A stretch of DNA of 52,154 nt from Ruminococcus flavefaciens (GTDB lineage: Bacteria; Bacillota; Clostridia; Oscillospirales; Ruminococcaceae): positions 1 through 52,154 of the forward strand of contig DFHF01000005.1 in assembly GCA_002371825.1 (NCBI GenBank), written 5' to 3'. Positions 41,907-49,879 of the stretch are shown in pieces (the stretch's first letter is position 1; every line of letters starts with the position of its first letter). Position numbers and translations under genes: made by a program. The notes under the pieces were generated by a model, which was not told the DNA's origin, searched no databases, and saw only the letters and a list, made by a program, of their open reading frames with translations.

Positions 41907-43223
41907 CTATCTGATTTTTCTGAATTTTGCCACAAAGAATCCGTCGCCTGATCCGTCCATAGGAGAAAGCGTTGCCATGGGGCCGGATCTTCTCTGCATC
42001 ATTTCCGGCAGTTCCACCGGTTCAAGCTCAGGATGCTCACGGAGAAGTCTTTCACAGACCTCCTCATTTTCCGCTTTGCGGACGGTACAGGTGGAGTACA
42101 CCATCTCTCCTCCCAAAGCCAGATAGTTCAAAGCATTCTGAGCAATATTGTACTGAATTTCAGGAAGACGTTCAAAATCCGAAAGTGGCTTGTACTTTAT
42201 CTCAGGCTTCTTGGCAATAACTCCATAACCTGAGCAGGGCACATCACAAAGTATTTTTGTGAATTCCGGAAGCTCCGGATCAAACTTTGAAGCATCTCCG
42301 GCAGCCGCTCTGATATTTGTAAGCCCCAGTCTCTCGGCACCGTCACGGATAAGCTTTACACGCTTCTCGTGAAGATCGAAAGCATAGATCTGTCCTTTGC
42401 CGTTCATCATCTCTGCCATTGTAAATGTCTTGCCTCCCGGTGCAGCACAGATATCCAGCACAAGGTCGTTTTCTGTAGGTCCCAGTGCCCGGCAGCAATA
42501 CTGCGAAGCAATTCCCTGAACGTGGAAAAAACCCTTTCTGAAAGCTTCTGTTGACGTAATATCGCCGCCTTTGAGTACATAAGCGCTTTCCGGCAGCTCA
42601 GGGTTATCATCACTTACGATTTCGATCCCACCCATAGCTGACTTCAGTTCATCAGCTGTACAGCGAAGCTGATTCCGGCGGAGATACACCGTTGGCTTCT
42701 CAACAGAATGGGCCAGGAAACGCAGAGTAAACTCCTCGCCGTAATCCTTTGTGAGAGAATTAACAAGTTCCTCCGGACAGGAGTACATGATGGACAAAGC
42801 CTTCACGCCTTTCTCATCACCGGTGCAGATCTTCTTATCCTGTCGGATAAAGCTGCGGAGCACCGCATTCACCATTCCGGCAGCACTTGTCTTGCCAAAC
42901 TTCTTGGCAAGGCTGACGCTTTCATTGACAGCAGCATTGTCCGGCACCTGATCCATATATGCAAGCTGGTAAATTCCTGACCGCAATATATTCACAATCA
43001 CGGCATCCATTTTTTTGATGGGGCGATTTGAAAGTCTGTCTATCACATAGTCCAGACTGATGCGGCGCTGGATAACTCCGTAATAAACAGCCGAACAGAG
43101 CTTCTTCCCCCGATCATCGAGACCGGAGGAATCAAGCCCTGCGCTTAACTGAATATTTGAATAGCTTCCGCTCCCGAAGGTCTTTGTCAGGAGCTTTACT
43201 GCGATATAACGTGGATCCGCCAT
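41907..43223 (-). CDS. rsmB: 16S rRNA (cytosine-967-C5)-methyltransferase
   Basis: A 438-residue RNA methyltransferase. The first 140 residues are a NusB-like RNA-binding domain (AVYYGVIQRRISLDYVID). The SAM-binding core follows with LDICAAPGGKTFTMAE, CDVPCSGYGVI carrying one catalytic Cys and YSTCTVRKAENE the other. The ATG at 43223 shares bases with the stop codon of the metallopeptidase upstream (TAATG), so the two are coupled. Confidence 0.95.
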   Translation of the reverse strand: MADPRYIAVKLLTKTFGSGSYSNIQLSAGLDSSGLDDRGKKLCSAVYYGVIQRRISLDYVIDRLSNRPIKKMDAVIVNILRSGIYQLAYMDQVPDNAAVNESVSLAKKFGKTSAAGMVNAVLRSFIRQDKKICTGDEKGVKALSIMYSCPEELVNSLTKDYGEEFTLRFLAHSVEKPTVYLRRNQLRCTADELKSAMGGIEIVSDDNPELPESAYVLKGGDITSTEAFRKGFFHVQGIASQYCCRALGPTENDLVLDICAAPGGKTFTMAEMMNGKGQIYAFDLHEKRVKLIRDGAERLGLTNIRAAAGDASKFDPELPEFTKILCDVPCSGYGVIAKKPEIKYKPLSDFERLPEIQYNIAQNALNYLALGGEMVYSTCTVRKAENEEVCERLLREHPELEPVELPEMMQRRSGPMATLSPMDGSGDGFFVAKFRKIR

Positions 43224-43891
43224 TATCTTCTTCTTGTTGCGAGGAGAAGTCTGAGAAGCTGGAGTAGTGATACTACAAGTGCAGTAACATATGTGAATGC
43301 AGCAGCCTTCAGAACTTTTTTAGCGTGGGGAAGCTCGTTATAATCGAGGATCATGTCATTTTCCATGGTTTTCAGTGCTCTGCTGCTTGCATCGATCTCT
43401 ACAGGGAGAGTAACAAGCTGGAACAGAACTACTGCGGAGAACATGAGGATACCAATAAGCGAAAGCTGTGGGATAGTCTCAAAAACAATAAGTCCGACAA
43501 TGAACACAAAGTACCAGAGTCTTGAGCAGACATTTGTCACAGGAACTATAGCAGTTCTTATCTTTATTGGAGTGTAGTCCTCAGCGTGCTGGCAGGCATG
43601 GCCGCACTCGTGAGCCGCAACACCTATAGCCGCAACAGATGTGCTGTTGTAGGTAGCATCTGAAAGTCTAACGACTCCGTCGGATGGGTCAAAATGGTCG
43701 GTAAGATTTCCGCTTATATGCTCTATTCTGATGTTATAGAGTCCGTTGTTGTCCAGGATCTGTCTTGCCACCTGAGCTCCGGTCAGTCCTCTTGAATTGT
43801 TTACAGTTGAGTACTTTTTGAATGTGGATGTTACGTTGATCTGTGCCCATATGGGGAGAATAAGCATTATTAAAAAGAATAAAATATACAT
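43223..43891 (-). CDS. membrane zinc metallopeptidase (YugP family)
   Basis: A 222-residue integral membrane protein with helices at about residues 2-17 and near 115-165 and 195-215. The zinc-protease motif AAHECGHACQH (HExxH) is at about 92. The family occurs widely in Firmicutes; substrate and role are little known. AGGAGG precedes the ATG. The gene sits between fmt and rsmB, a position also seen in other clostridia. Confidence 0.88.
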   Translation of the reverse strand: MYILFFLIMLILPIWAQINVTSTFKKYSTVNNSRGLTGAQVARQILDNNGLYNIRIEHISGNLTDHFDPSDGVVRLSDATYNSTSVAAIGVAAHECGHACQHAEDYTPIKIRTAIVPVTNVCSRLWYFVFIVGLIVFETIPQLSLIGILMFSAVVLFQLVTLPVEIDASSRALKTMENDMILDYNELPHAKKVLKAAAFTYVTALVVSLLQLLRLLLATRRR

Positions 43892-43903
43892 AATTACCTC
43901 CTG

Positions 43904-44833
43904 TTAACCAAGTTTTTCGCCCTTTGCGAGTTTTTTTCCTCTGAGGAAATCCTCAGTTTTCATACGTTTTTTGCCCTCCGGCTGAACCTCCAGAAATCTG
44001 ATCTGTCCGCCGTCGCCGCATCTTACTGTGAAATTCTTTTCGTCGATTATCTCACCGGCTTCTCCATCCGGAGCAATTTTGTCCAATATTTCAGATCTGA
44101 ACACCTTAAGGCGCTTTCCTTCAAGCATTGTAAATCCTGTTATGCCTCTTATTGTGTTGTGTATCTTCTGTACAGGCTGTGAAAAATCGAGTGCGCTCAT
44201 ATCCTTTGTTATCATGGGAGAATAGCAGGAAAGTGAATCATCCTGTTTTTCGGGAGCAAGATCTCCTCTTTCTATTGAATCCAGGGTCTCCAGCAGGACC
44301 TCTCCTCCCATATCAGAAAGCCTTGAATAAAGCTCCTCATATGTCTCGTTTGCACCTATATCGGTGGATCTCTTTATGAGCATATCACCGGTGTCAAGGC
44401 CTTCGCTCATCTGCATTGATGTCACTCCGGTCTGAGTCTCTCCATTGAGGAGAACCCAGTTTATAGGAGCCGCACCTCTGTACTTAGGGAGAAGTGAGGC
44501 ATGGATATTAATGCAGCCATACTTCGGGAGTTCAAGGATCTCCTTCGGGAGTATCTGTCCATAGGCGGTAACGACTATGAGCTCCGGAGCAATATCCTTC
44601 AAGATCTTCATTGCTTCCTCAGCATCATCTCCCTTTCTCAGGGACAGAGGCTGATAGACTTTATATCCGTACTCCTCAGCTGCAGCCTTTACAGGGGTAG
44701 GTATCATCTTATAACCTCTGCCCTTAGGCTTGTCAGGCTGAGTGAACACCGCCGCAACTTCATGACCGCTGCCGGCAAGAGCTCTCAGACAGGGCACAGC
44801 GAAATCCGGAGTACCCATAAAAACGATCTTCAT
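43904..44833 (-). CDS. fmt: methionyl-tRNA formyltransferase
   Basis: A 309-residue enzyme that formylates initiator Met-tRNA using 10-formyl-tetrahydrofolate. It starts MKIVFMGTPDFAVPCLRAL; the folate and catalytic region CINIHASLLPKYRGAAPINW, with the active-site Asn-His, and ETQTGVTSMQM follow. The ATG at 44833 is preceded by GAGGAG from the end of def; the ORF extends upstream into def without a better site. Order def-fmt is standard. Confidence 0.96.
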   Translation of the reverse strand: MKIVFMGTPDFAVPCLRALAGSGHEVAAVFTQPDKPKGRGYKMIPTPVKAAAEEYGYKVYQPLSLRKGDDAEEAMKILKDIAPELIVVTAYGQILPKEILELPKYGCINIHASLLPKYRGAAPINWVLLNGETQTGVTSMQMSEGLDTGDMLIKRSTDIGANETYEELYSRLSDMGGEVLLETLDSIERGDLAPEKQDDSLSCYSPMITKDMSALDFSQPVQKIHNTIRGITGFTMLEGKRLKVFRSEILDKIAPDGEAGEIIDEKNFTVRCGDGGQIRFLEVQPEGKKRMKTEDFLRGKKLAKGEKLG

Positions 44834-44837
44834 ATTA

Positions 44838-45299
44838 TCACTCCTCCTCGGGAACGAAGAACTCCTCAACGATCTCTGTAAACACATGGCCGTCAAGATG
44901 ATCGTTCTCGTGGCAGGTACACTGTGCGCCAAGGCCGGTAAAATCTGCCTCGAACCAGTTTCCGTGACGGTCCTGAGCCTTAAGGTGGCAGCTCATGGGT
45001 CTTGTTACATAGCCCCACACATTCGGGCAGGAAAGACATCCTTCCTGAACTCTCTGCTCGCCCTCTTTGTTAGTGATCTCAGGATTGATGCATTCAAAGC
45101 TTCCCTCTTCAAGGTGCATGATGAATATTCTCCTGCAAAGGCCTATCTGAGGGGCAGCAAGTCCTACTCCCTGAGCCTTGTCAAGAGTTTCATGCATATC
45201 GTCCAGCAGAATGGCAAGCTTCTCATCAAATTTATCCACAGGTTTGCATACCTTATGAAGTGATTCGTCCTTATCAGTTAAAATTTTCCTTAATGCCAT
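44838..45299 (-). CDS. def: peptide deformylase
   Basis: A 153-residue metalloenzyme removing the N-terminal formyl group from new proteins. All three motifs are present: GVGLAAPQIG, EGCLSCP with the metal-binding Cys, and HENDHLDG in place of the usual HExxH-LxG. I chose the ATG at 45299 (MALRKILTDKD, with GGAAAGG 11 bases ahead); the frame also allows an ATG at 45332 overlapping the end of priA. The third motif keeps both His and the Glu. Confidence 0.94.
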   Translation of the reverse strand: MALRKILTDKDESLHKVCKPVDKFDEKLAILLDDMHETLDKAQGVGLAAPQIGLCRRIFIMHLEEGSFECINPEITNKEGEQRVQEGCLSCPNVWGYVTRPMSCHLKAQDRHGNWFEADFTGLGAQCTCHENDHLDGHVFTEIVEEFFVPEEE

Positions 45300-45318
45300 T
45301 GGCTTCATATCCTTTCCG

Positions 45319-47769
45319 TCAAACTCCGACATCGCCGTTCATATCGGCATAGAGAGTGACATTCTTCATATCCTTGAGCTGCTGTCCGCTTCTGAGGATA
45401 TCACTGATAAATCCTCGTATTTCGGCGGTGCTCTTGCATTTCATTATTATTCTGTACCGGTATTTTCCATTAAGCTTTCCATAAGAACACCTGACCGGCC
45501 CCAGTACTCTTACAGGAGTTTTCGGCTGAAGCTCTCTGAGCTTATCGTTCATAAGCGAAAGAACGGCATCCGCACCTATCTTCACCGATAACTCGTCATT
45601 TGCTGCAAAGCAGAATATGCACATCTCACAGAGCGGCGGGAAAATAAGCGCCCTGCGGATAGCGATCTCCTCACGGTAAAAGCCCTTGTAATCCTGTCCG
45701 GCAGCCAGATTCATGACGTAGTGTTCTGGAATAAAGGTCTGAAGGATAGCCCTTCCCTTTTTATCTCCACGTCCGCCACGGCCGACTACCTGAGTTATAA
45801 GTGAAAAAGTACGCTCATAGCTTCGGAAATCTCCGGCATACAGTGCCTTATCAGCTGACAGCACTCCCACCAGCGTAACATTCGGGAAGTCAAGCCCCTT
45901 TCCTATCATCTGAGTACCTATCATAATATCGTACTCACCGTTTCGGAAGGCATTGAAGCCTTTTTCGTAGGAATATCTGGAAAAAGTCGTATCCGCATCC
46001 ATGCGGAGAACTCTTGCCGAGGGATACCTGACTGCAAGCTCCTCTTCCAGCTTCTGAGTGCCGAAACCCATGCTTTTCAGCCTCTCAGAACCGCACGAAG
46101 GGCACTCCTTCACCACATCCGAAACATATCCGCAGTAGTGACACATAAGCTTGTTATTTTTCTTATGGTATGTCAGCGGAACCGAGCAATTCGGGCAATA
46201 GACCGGCTGATAGCAGTCGCAGCAGCTGATTATCGTATGGAAGCCTCTTCTGTTGAGCAGAAGCATAGTCTGTTCGCCTTTTTTGAGGTTCTCAGCTATC
46301 TCGTCGCTCAGAAGTCGGCTGAACTCAGAGGGATTCCCCTCTTCACGCTCCACATTCATGTCCACAATGCTTACCTCCGGCAGAGGAACATTATGAAATC
46401 TCTCCTTCATTTCAAGGAGACTGTATACTCCCTTTTCTGCCAGAAAATAGCTTTCAACAGAAGGGGTCGCTGATGCCAGGAGCAATACTCCCTCATGATA
46501 CGCACAGCGTCTGCGGGCAATATCGTGAGTTGTATATCTCGGAGAGCTGTCCGATTTATAGGAGCGCTCTCCCTCCTCATCCATAATGATGAGGCCTATA
46601 TTGTCAAGCGGAGCGAAAACAGCGCTTCTTGTACCGATAACGATGTCTGCATCTCCACGTTTTATTCGTTTATATTCGTCAAGCCTCTGTCCCATTGAAA
46701 GGCCGCTGTGTATGACAGCTACCCTTTCTCCGAACAGTGATCTGAATCGTCTGAGTATCTGCGGAGTCAGTCCTATCTCAGGTATCAGCAGCATTGCTTG
46801 TCTGCCAAGCCTTACTGTATCCCAGATAAGCTTCTCGAATACGGAGGTTTTTCCGCTTCCGGTAACTCCATGAAGCAGGAATGCGCCGTATTTCTTCTCA
46901 AACAAGCAGGCAAGAACTGCATCGTGAGCCTTCTGCTGTTCTGCTGACAGCACAACAGCCTCCGGGTCTGAGCGTTCCTCAGAGCCGTCCTCAACATTAC
47001 GGAGGGTCTCCATATCGTACTCCTCGGCAACTCCGTTAGCCACAAGCCTTTTCACCACAGCAGCAGTAACTCCGCACATATATGCGGCCTCTCTGACTGC
47101 GGCTGAGCCGTACTCCATAAGGAGATCAGCCAATTTCTTCTGCTTAGGAGTCAGACTGAATCTATCCGGGGACTCAATATAGACCTCGGTCAGTCGGACC
47201 ATTCTGACAGTCTGATCGCCCACTGCCTGACGGAACACATTATCCGATGAAAGCCAGCCGCTCTCACACAGCTCGTCTATGAGCCTTCTGCCGTTGAGAG
47301 AAATATGCTCATCAGCAAATTCGTTAAGCGCTTTTTCATCAGTAAATTCCTTCAGTTCTGCAAGCAGTTCGCCAGCTTCCGGAGATATCTCCTCTTTAAG
47401 TGCGTTATCAGGCGCAAGTGAGAATTTCTCCTTTGCGGTCACACTCATAGCCGGCGGCAGCATTATACGGACTGCGTCGAAATAGGTACAGAACGTAGTC
47501 TCCCTCATGAACATAGCCAGAGAGAGCAGCTCTTCCGAAATTACAGGTTCCTCATCCACAAGGGATAGTATGGACTTCAGCCGGCCGGACTCACCCTCTG
47601 TAAGCTTCATCACAACAGCGATCCGCCGTTTGTTTCCTTTGCCGAAGGGAACGAGTACCCTGCATCCGCAGGCTATCTTCCCGCTCATGCGCTCCGGCAC
47701 GGAATAGCTGAAAAGCATATCAAAGGAATAGGAAGTCCCGCTGACTGCGACCTCCGCTGTTACAGACAT
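45319..47769 (-). CDS. priA: primosomal protein N', replication restart helicase
   Basis: An 816-residue 3'-5' DNA helicase that reloads the replisome at collapsed forks. The N-terminal DNA-binding part opens AEVAVSGTSYSFDMLFSY; the helicase has Walker A GVTGSGKTSVFEKL; a zinc module carries eight Cys (CPNC, CHYC, CPSC and nearby pairs); IGTQMIGKGLDFPNVTLV and QVVGRGGRGDKKG are late motifs. The Walker B box reads DEEG instead of the usual DEEH. The ATG overlaps the rpoZ stop by one base (TAATG). Confidence 0.95.
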   Translation of the reverse strand: MSVTAEVAVSGTSYSFDMLFSYSVPERMSGKIACGCRVLVPFGKGNKRRIAVVMKLTEGESGRLKSILSLVDEEPVISEELLSLAMFMRETTFCTYFDAVRIMLPPAMSVTAKEKFSLAPDNALKEEISPEAGELLAELKEFTDEKALNEFADEHISLNGRRLIDELCESGWLSSDNVFRQAVGDQTVRMVRLTEVYIESPDRFSLTPKQKKLADLLMEYGSAAVREAAYMCGVTAAVVKRLVANGVAEEYDMETLRNVEDGSEERSDPEAVVLSAEQQKAHDAVLACLFEKKYGAFLLHGVTGSGKTSVFEKLIWDTVRLGRQAMLLIPEIGLTPQILRRFRSLFGERVAVIHSGLSMGQRLDEYKRIKRGDADIVIGTRSAVFAPLDNIGLIIMDEEGERSYKSDSSPRYTTHDIARRRCAYHEGVLLLASATPSVESYFLAEKGVYSLLEMKERFHNVPLPEVSIVDMNVEREEGNPSEFSRLLSDEIAENLKKGEQTMLLLNRRGFHTIISCCDCYQPVYCPNCSVPLTYHKKNNKLMCHYCGYVSDVVKECPSCGSERLKSMGFGTQKLEEELAVRYPSARVLRMDADTTFSRYSYEKGFNAFRNGEYDIMIGTQMIGKGLDFPNVTLVGVLSADKALYAGDFRSYERTFSLITQVVGRGGRGDKKGRAILQTFIPEHYVMNLAAGQDYKGFYREEIAIRRALIFPPLCEMCIFCFAANDELSVKIGADAVLSLMNDKLRELQPKTPVRVLGPVRCSYGKLNGKYRYRIIMKCKSTAEIRGFISDILRSGQQLKDMKNVTLYADMNGDVGV

Positions 47770-47978
47770 TATTCTGCGTTTTCAGTCTCTGTGCTGACGA
47801 TCTTGCATTTGCCGCTTGCGATCTCCTCTACAGCGGTCTTAACAGGCTTCTCTTCAAGAGTTTCGCCCTTGTCGTAGAGTTCCTGAGCGATCTCTCTTGC
47901 ACGTTTTGCAACGGCGATAACGAGAGAATAGCAGCTCTCGTTCTTTGAAATGATCTGATTTACTGCGGGTCTAAGCAT
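47769..47978 (-). CDS. rpoZ: RNA polymerase omega subunit
   Basis: A 69-residue omega subunit that helps assemble RNA polymerase. It opens MLRPAVNQIISKNESCYSLV followed by IAVAKRAREIAQ, the family signature. The ATG at 47978 has GAGGTG seven bases upstream and overlaps the gmk stop by eight bases. The gmk-rpoZ-priA order is typical of Firmicutes. Confidence 0.93.
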   Translation of the reverse strand: MLRPAVNQIISKNESCYSLVIAVAKRAREIAQELYDKGETLEEKPVKTAVEEIASGKCKIVSTETENAE

Positions 47979-48576
47979 TTTGTAACACCTCATTTATAGT
48001 TTCACCCATGGAAGCTGCCTTAAGCTCCTCCGCTCTGACAACGGCGAAGAAATCGCTTACTGCCTCTTCAATAGGGCCGTTAACGATGATATAGTCATAT
48101 TTCGGCGCATGGGATATCTCCCAGCTGGCCTTTTCAAGTCTCTCCTCAATAACAGACTGCTCCTCAGTTCCTCTCTTTTCGAGACGGCGGCGGAGTTCCT
48201 TCATTGAGGGGGGAAGTACAAATATTGAAACAGCGTCAGGTCTTTTCTTCATGACCTCAAGTGCTCCGTTGACCTCGATCTCGAGGATAACATTTATCCC
48301 CTTTTCAAGATACGGATCCACCTCGCTGAGAAGAGTGCCGTAGTAATTTCCGACATACTCTGCTGATTCGAGGAAAAGTCCCTGCTCTTTTCTTTTCAGG
48401 AATTCCTCTTTACTGATGAAGTGATAAGTCACACCGTCAGTATCCTCAGGGCGAGGAAGGCGTGTTGTTGCTGAGATAGAGGTACGGAATCTGTTATCCT
48501 TAAGTATCTCTGCCAGCATTGTACCTTTTCCGCAGCCTGATGGTGCAGAAAACACGATAAGTCTGCCTTTATTCAT
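47971..48576 (-). CDS. gmk: guanylate kinase
   Basis: A 201-residue enzyme converting GMP and ATP to GDP and ADP. The P-loop is SAPSGCGKGTM, followed by TTRLPRPEDTDGVTYHF, the GMP-binding segment, and EIEVNGALEV. The ATG at 48576 lies ten bases after GGAGGT and overlaps the remA stop by eight bases. Length is as expected. Confidence 0.96.
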   Translation of the reverse strand: MNKGRLIVFSAPSGCGKGTMLAEILKDNRFRTSISATTRLPRPEDTDGVTYHFISKEEFLKRKEQGLFLESAEYVGNYYGTLLSEVDPYLEKGINVILEIEVNGALEVMKKRPDAVSIFVLPPSMKELRRRLEKRGTEEQSVIEERLEKASWEISHAPKYDYIIVNGPIEEAVSDFFAVVRAEELKAASMGETINEVLQNA

Positions 48577-48823
48577 TTTCGTCATTACCTCCTGAACCGT
48601 TGATCCTGGCTGCAAGAGTCTCGGTTATCAATGAAGAAAGGATGATATGACCGCTGTCCATAATGATAACTGCTCTTGTTTTTCTGCCATAGGTTGCGTC
48701 AATAGCTCTGCCGGAGTCACGGGCTTCCTGGACCAGTCTTTTTATCGGAGCTGATTCCGGGCTGACGATCGTGACTATCCTATCGGCGGAGACCATATTT
48801 CCGTATCCGATATTTATAAGCAT
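48569..48823 (-). CDS. remA: RemA/DUF370 family DNA-binding regulator
   Basis: An 84-residue protein matching RemA, which in B. subtilis binds repeated DNA sites to activate biofilm matrix and osmoprotection genes. It opens LINIGYGNMVSADRIVTIV, with ARDSGRAIDATYGRKTRAVI in the middle, the conserved core. The tail after residue 72 is Gly/Asn/Glu-rich. Located between yicC and gmk as in Firmicutes generally. Confidence 0.94.
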   Translation of the reverse strand: MLINIGYGNMVSADRIVTIVSPESAPIKRLVQEARDSGRAIDATYGRKTRAVIIMDSGHIILSSLITETLAARINGSGGNDENE

Positions 48824-48832
48824 AGCCTCACC

Positions 48833-49711
48833 TTATTCGATATTCTGGATCTGTTCCCTGATCTTTTCGATCTCGGACTTCATATCCACAACATACTTTG
48901 TGACGTTGAGATCCTGAGCCTTTGAGCCGATAGTATTGACCTCACGGTTCATCTCCTGAACGATGAAATCCAGCTTTCTGCCCACAGGTTCATCAGAATC
49001 CAGCATAGTCTTAAGCTGGGAGATATGGCTGCGGAGACGGACAGTCTCCTCGTCGACTGCAACCTTATCGGCAAAAACTGCAGCCTCGGTAAGGATCCTC
49101 TGCTCGTCTATATTCTTATCCTCCAGAATTTCGCTGATCTTTTTGAAGAGACGATTTCTGTAATTCTCCACAGTCTGGGGAGAGATCTCCTCGACACAGC
49201 CGACCATTGAGAGGATATTGTCAGCCTTTTCTATAACATCAGATCTGAGGCGCTCGCCTTCGACCTGTCTCATTTCCACGAATTTAGCCAAAGCCTCAGC
49301 AGTTACCTCTGAGACATCCTTCCAGATCTGTTCCTCATCATCGGGAGTTTTCTGGACACTGAACACATCCGGGAGCTTGATAAGCTTTGAGAGGGTGATA
49401 TCGTCCACCAGTCCAAGCTCCTCCGAAACGCTTCTCAGGGCAGTAACATAGCCTTCTGCAACGCCTTTATTGATTGCAATTTCGGTATCCTTGCCCTCGA
49501 TATTATTAATTGTCACTGCAACCTCGATCTTGCCTCGTGAAACTGAAGTTTTCAGCAGTGCCTTGAGTTTTTCATCGATATAATTATAAGAGCGGGGGAT
49601 CCTTGATGAATATTCATAGTACCTATGGTTCACCGAGCGTATCTCAACGAGGATATCACGTCCGCCCAGTATCTTCTGGGAACGGCCATAGCCGGTCATG
49701 CTTCTGAGCAC
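48833..49711 (-). CDS. yicC: YicC family endoribonuclease
   Basis: A 292-residue protein of the YicC/YloC family, recently linked to RNA cleavage. It opens VLRSMTGYGRSQ, has VNHRYYEYSSRIPRSYNYI and ends with the conserved NREVNTIGSKAQD segment. I place the start at GTG 49711, which gives the usual x-x-R-S-M-T-G opening; an ATG four codons later at 49699 or one at 49744 are alternatives, and none has a strong binding site. It is the first gene of the long operon. Confidence 0.9.
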   Translation of the reverse strand: MLRSMTGYGRSQKILGGRDILVEIRSVNHRYYEYSSRIPRSYNYIDEKLKALLKTSVSRGKIEVAVTINNIEGKDTEIAINKGVAEGYVTALRSVSEELGLVDDITLSKLIKLPDVFSVQKTPDDEEQIWKDVSEVTAEALAKFVEMRQVEGERLRSDVIEKADNILSMVGCVEEISPQTVENYRNRLFKKISEILEDKNIDEQRILTEAAVFADKVAVDEETVRLRSHISQLKTMLDSDEPVGRKLDFIVQEMNREVNTIGSKAQDLNVTKYVVDMKSEIEKIREQIQNIE

Positions 49712-49776
49712 CCTATCGCCTGCTTTCTTTAGAATATTGAACATTTCTGCAATTCTTCGCATAAGTATACTATTAT

Positions 49777-49805
49777 ATTATAACACTATCTGTATAAAAA
49801 TGCAA
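49777..49805 (-). promoter_or_regulatory. promoter of the yicC-spoVM operon
   Basis: On the minus strand TTGCAT (49800-49805), 17 bases, TATAAT (49777-49782), with a TG one base before the -10. No clear terminator or second promoter is seen between here and spoVM, 13.6 kb on. Confidence 0.78.
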
Positions 49806-49832
49806 GTATTTTCACAAAAATATCAACAACAC

Positions 49833-49858
49833 AAAAAAGGGACGCCGAAGCGTCCCTT
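49833..49858 (-). terminator. terminator of the GH48 gene
   Basis: On the minus strand AAGGGACGC pairs with GCGTCCCTT around TTCG, followed by six T residues; it lies 22 bases past the GH48 stop codon. Confidence 0.9.
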
Positions 49859-49879
49859 AGTTTTTGTATTAGTCAAGAA

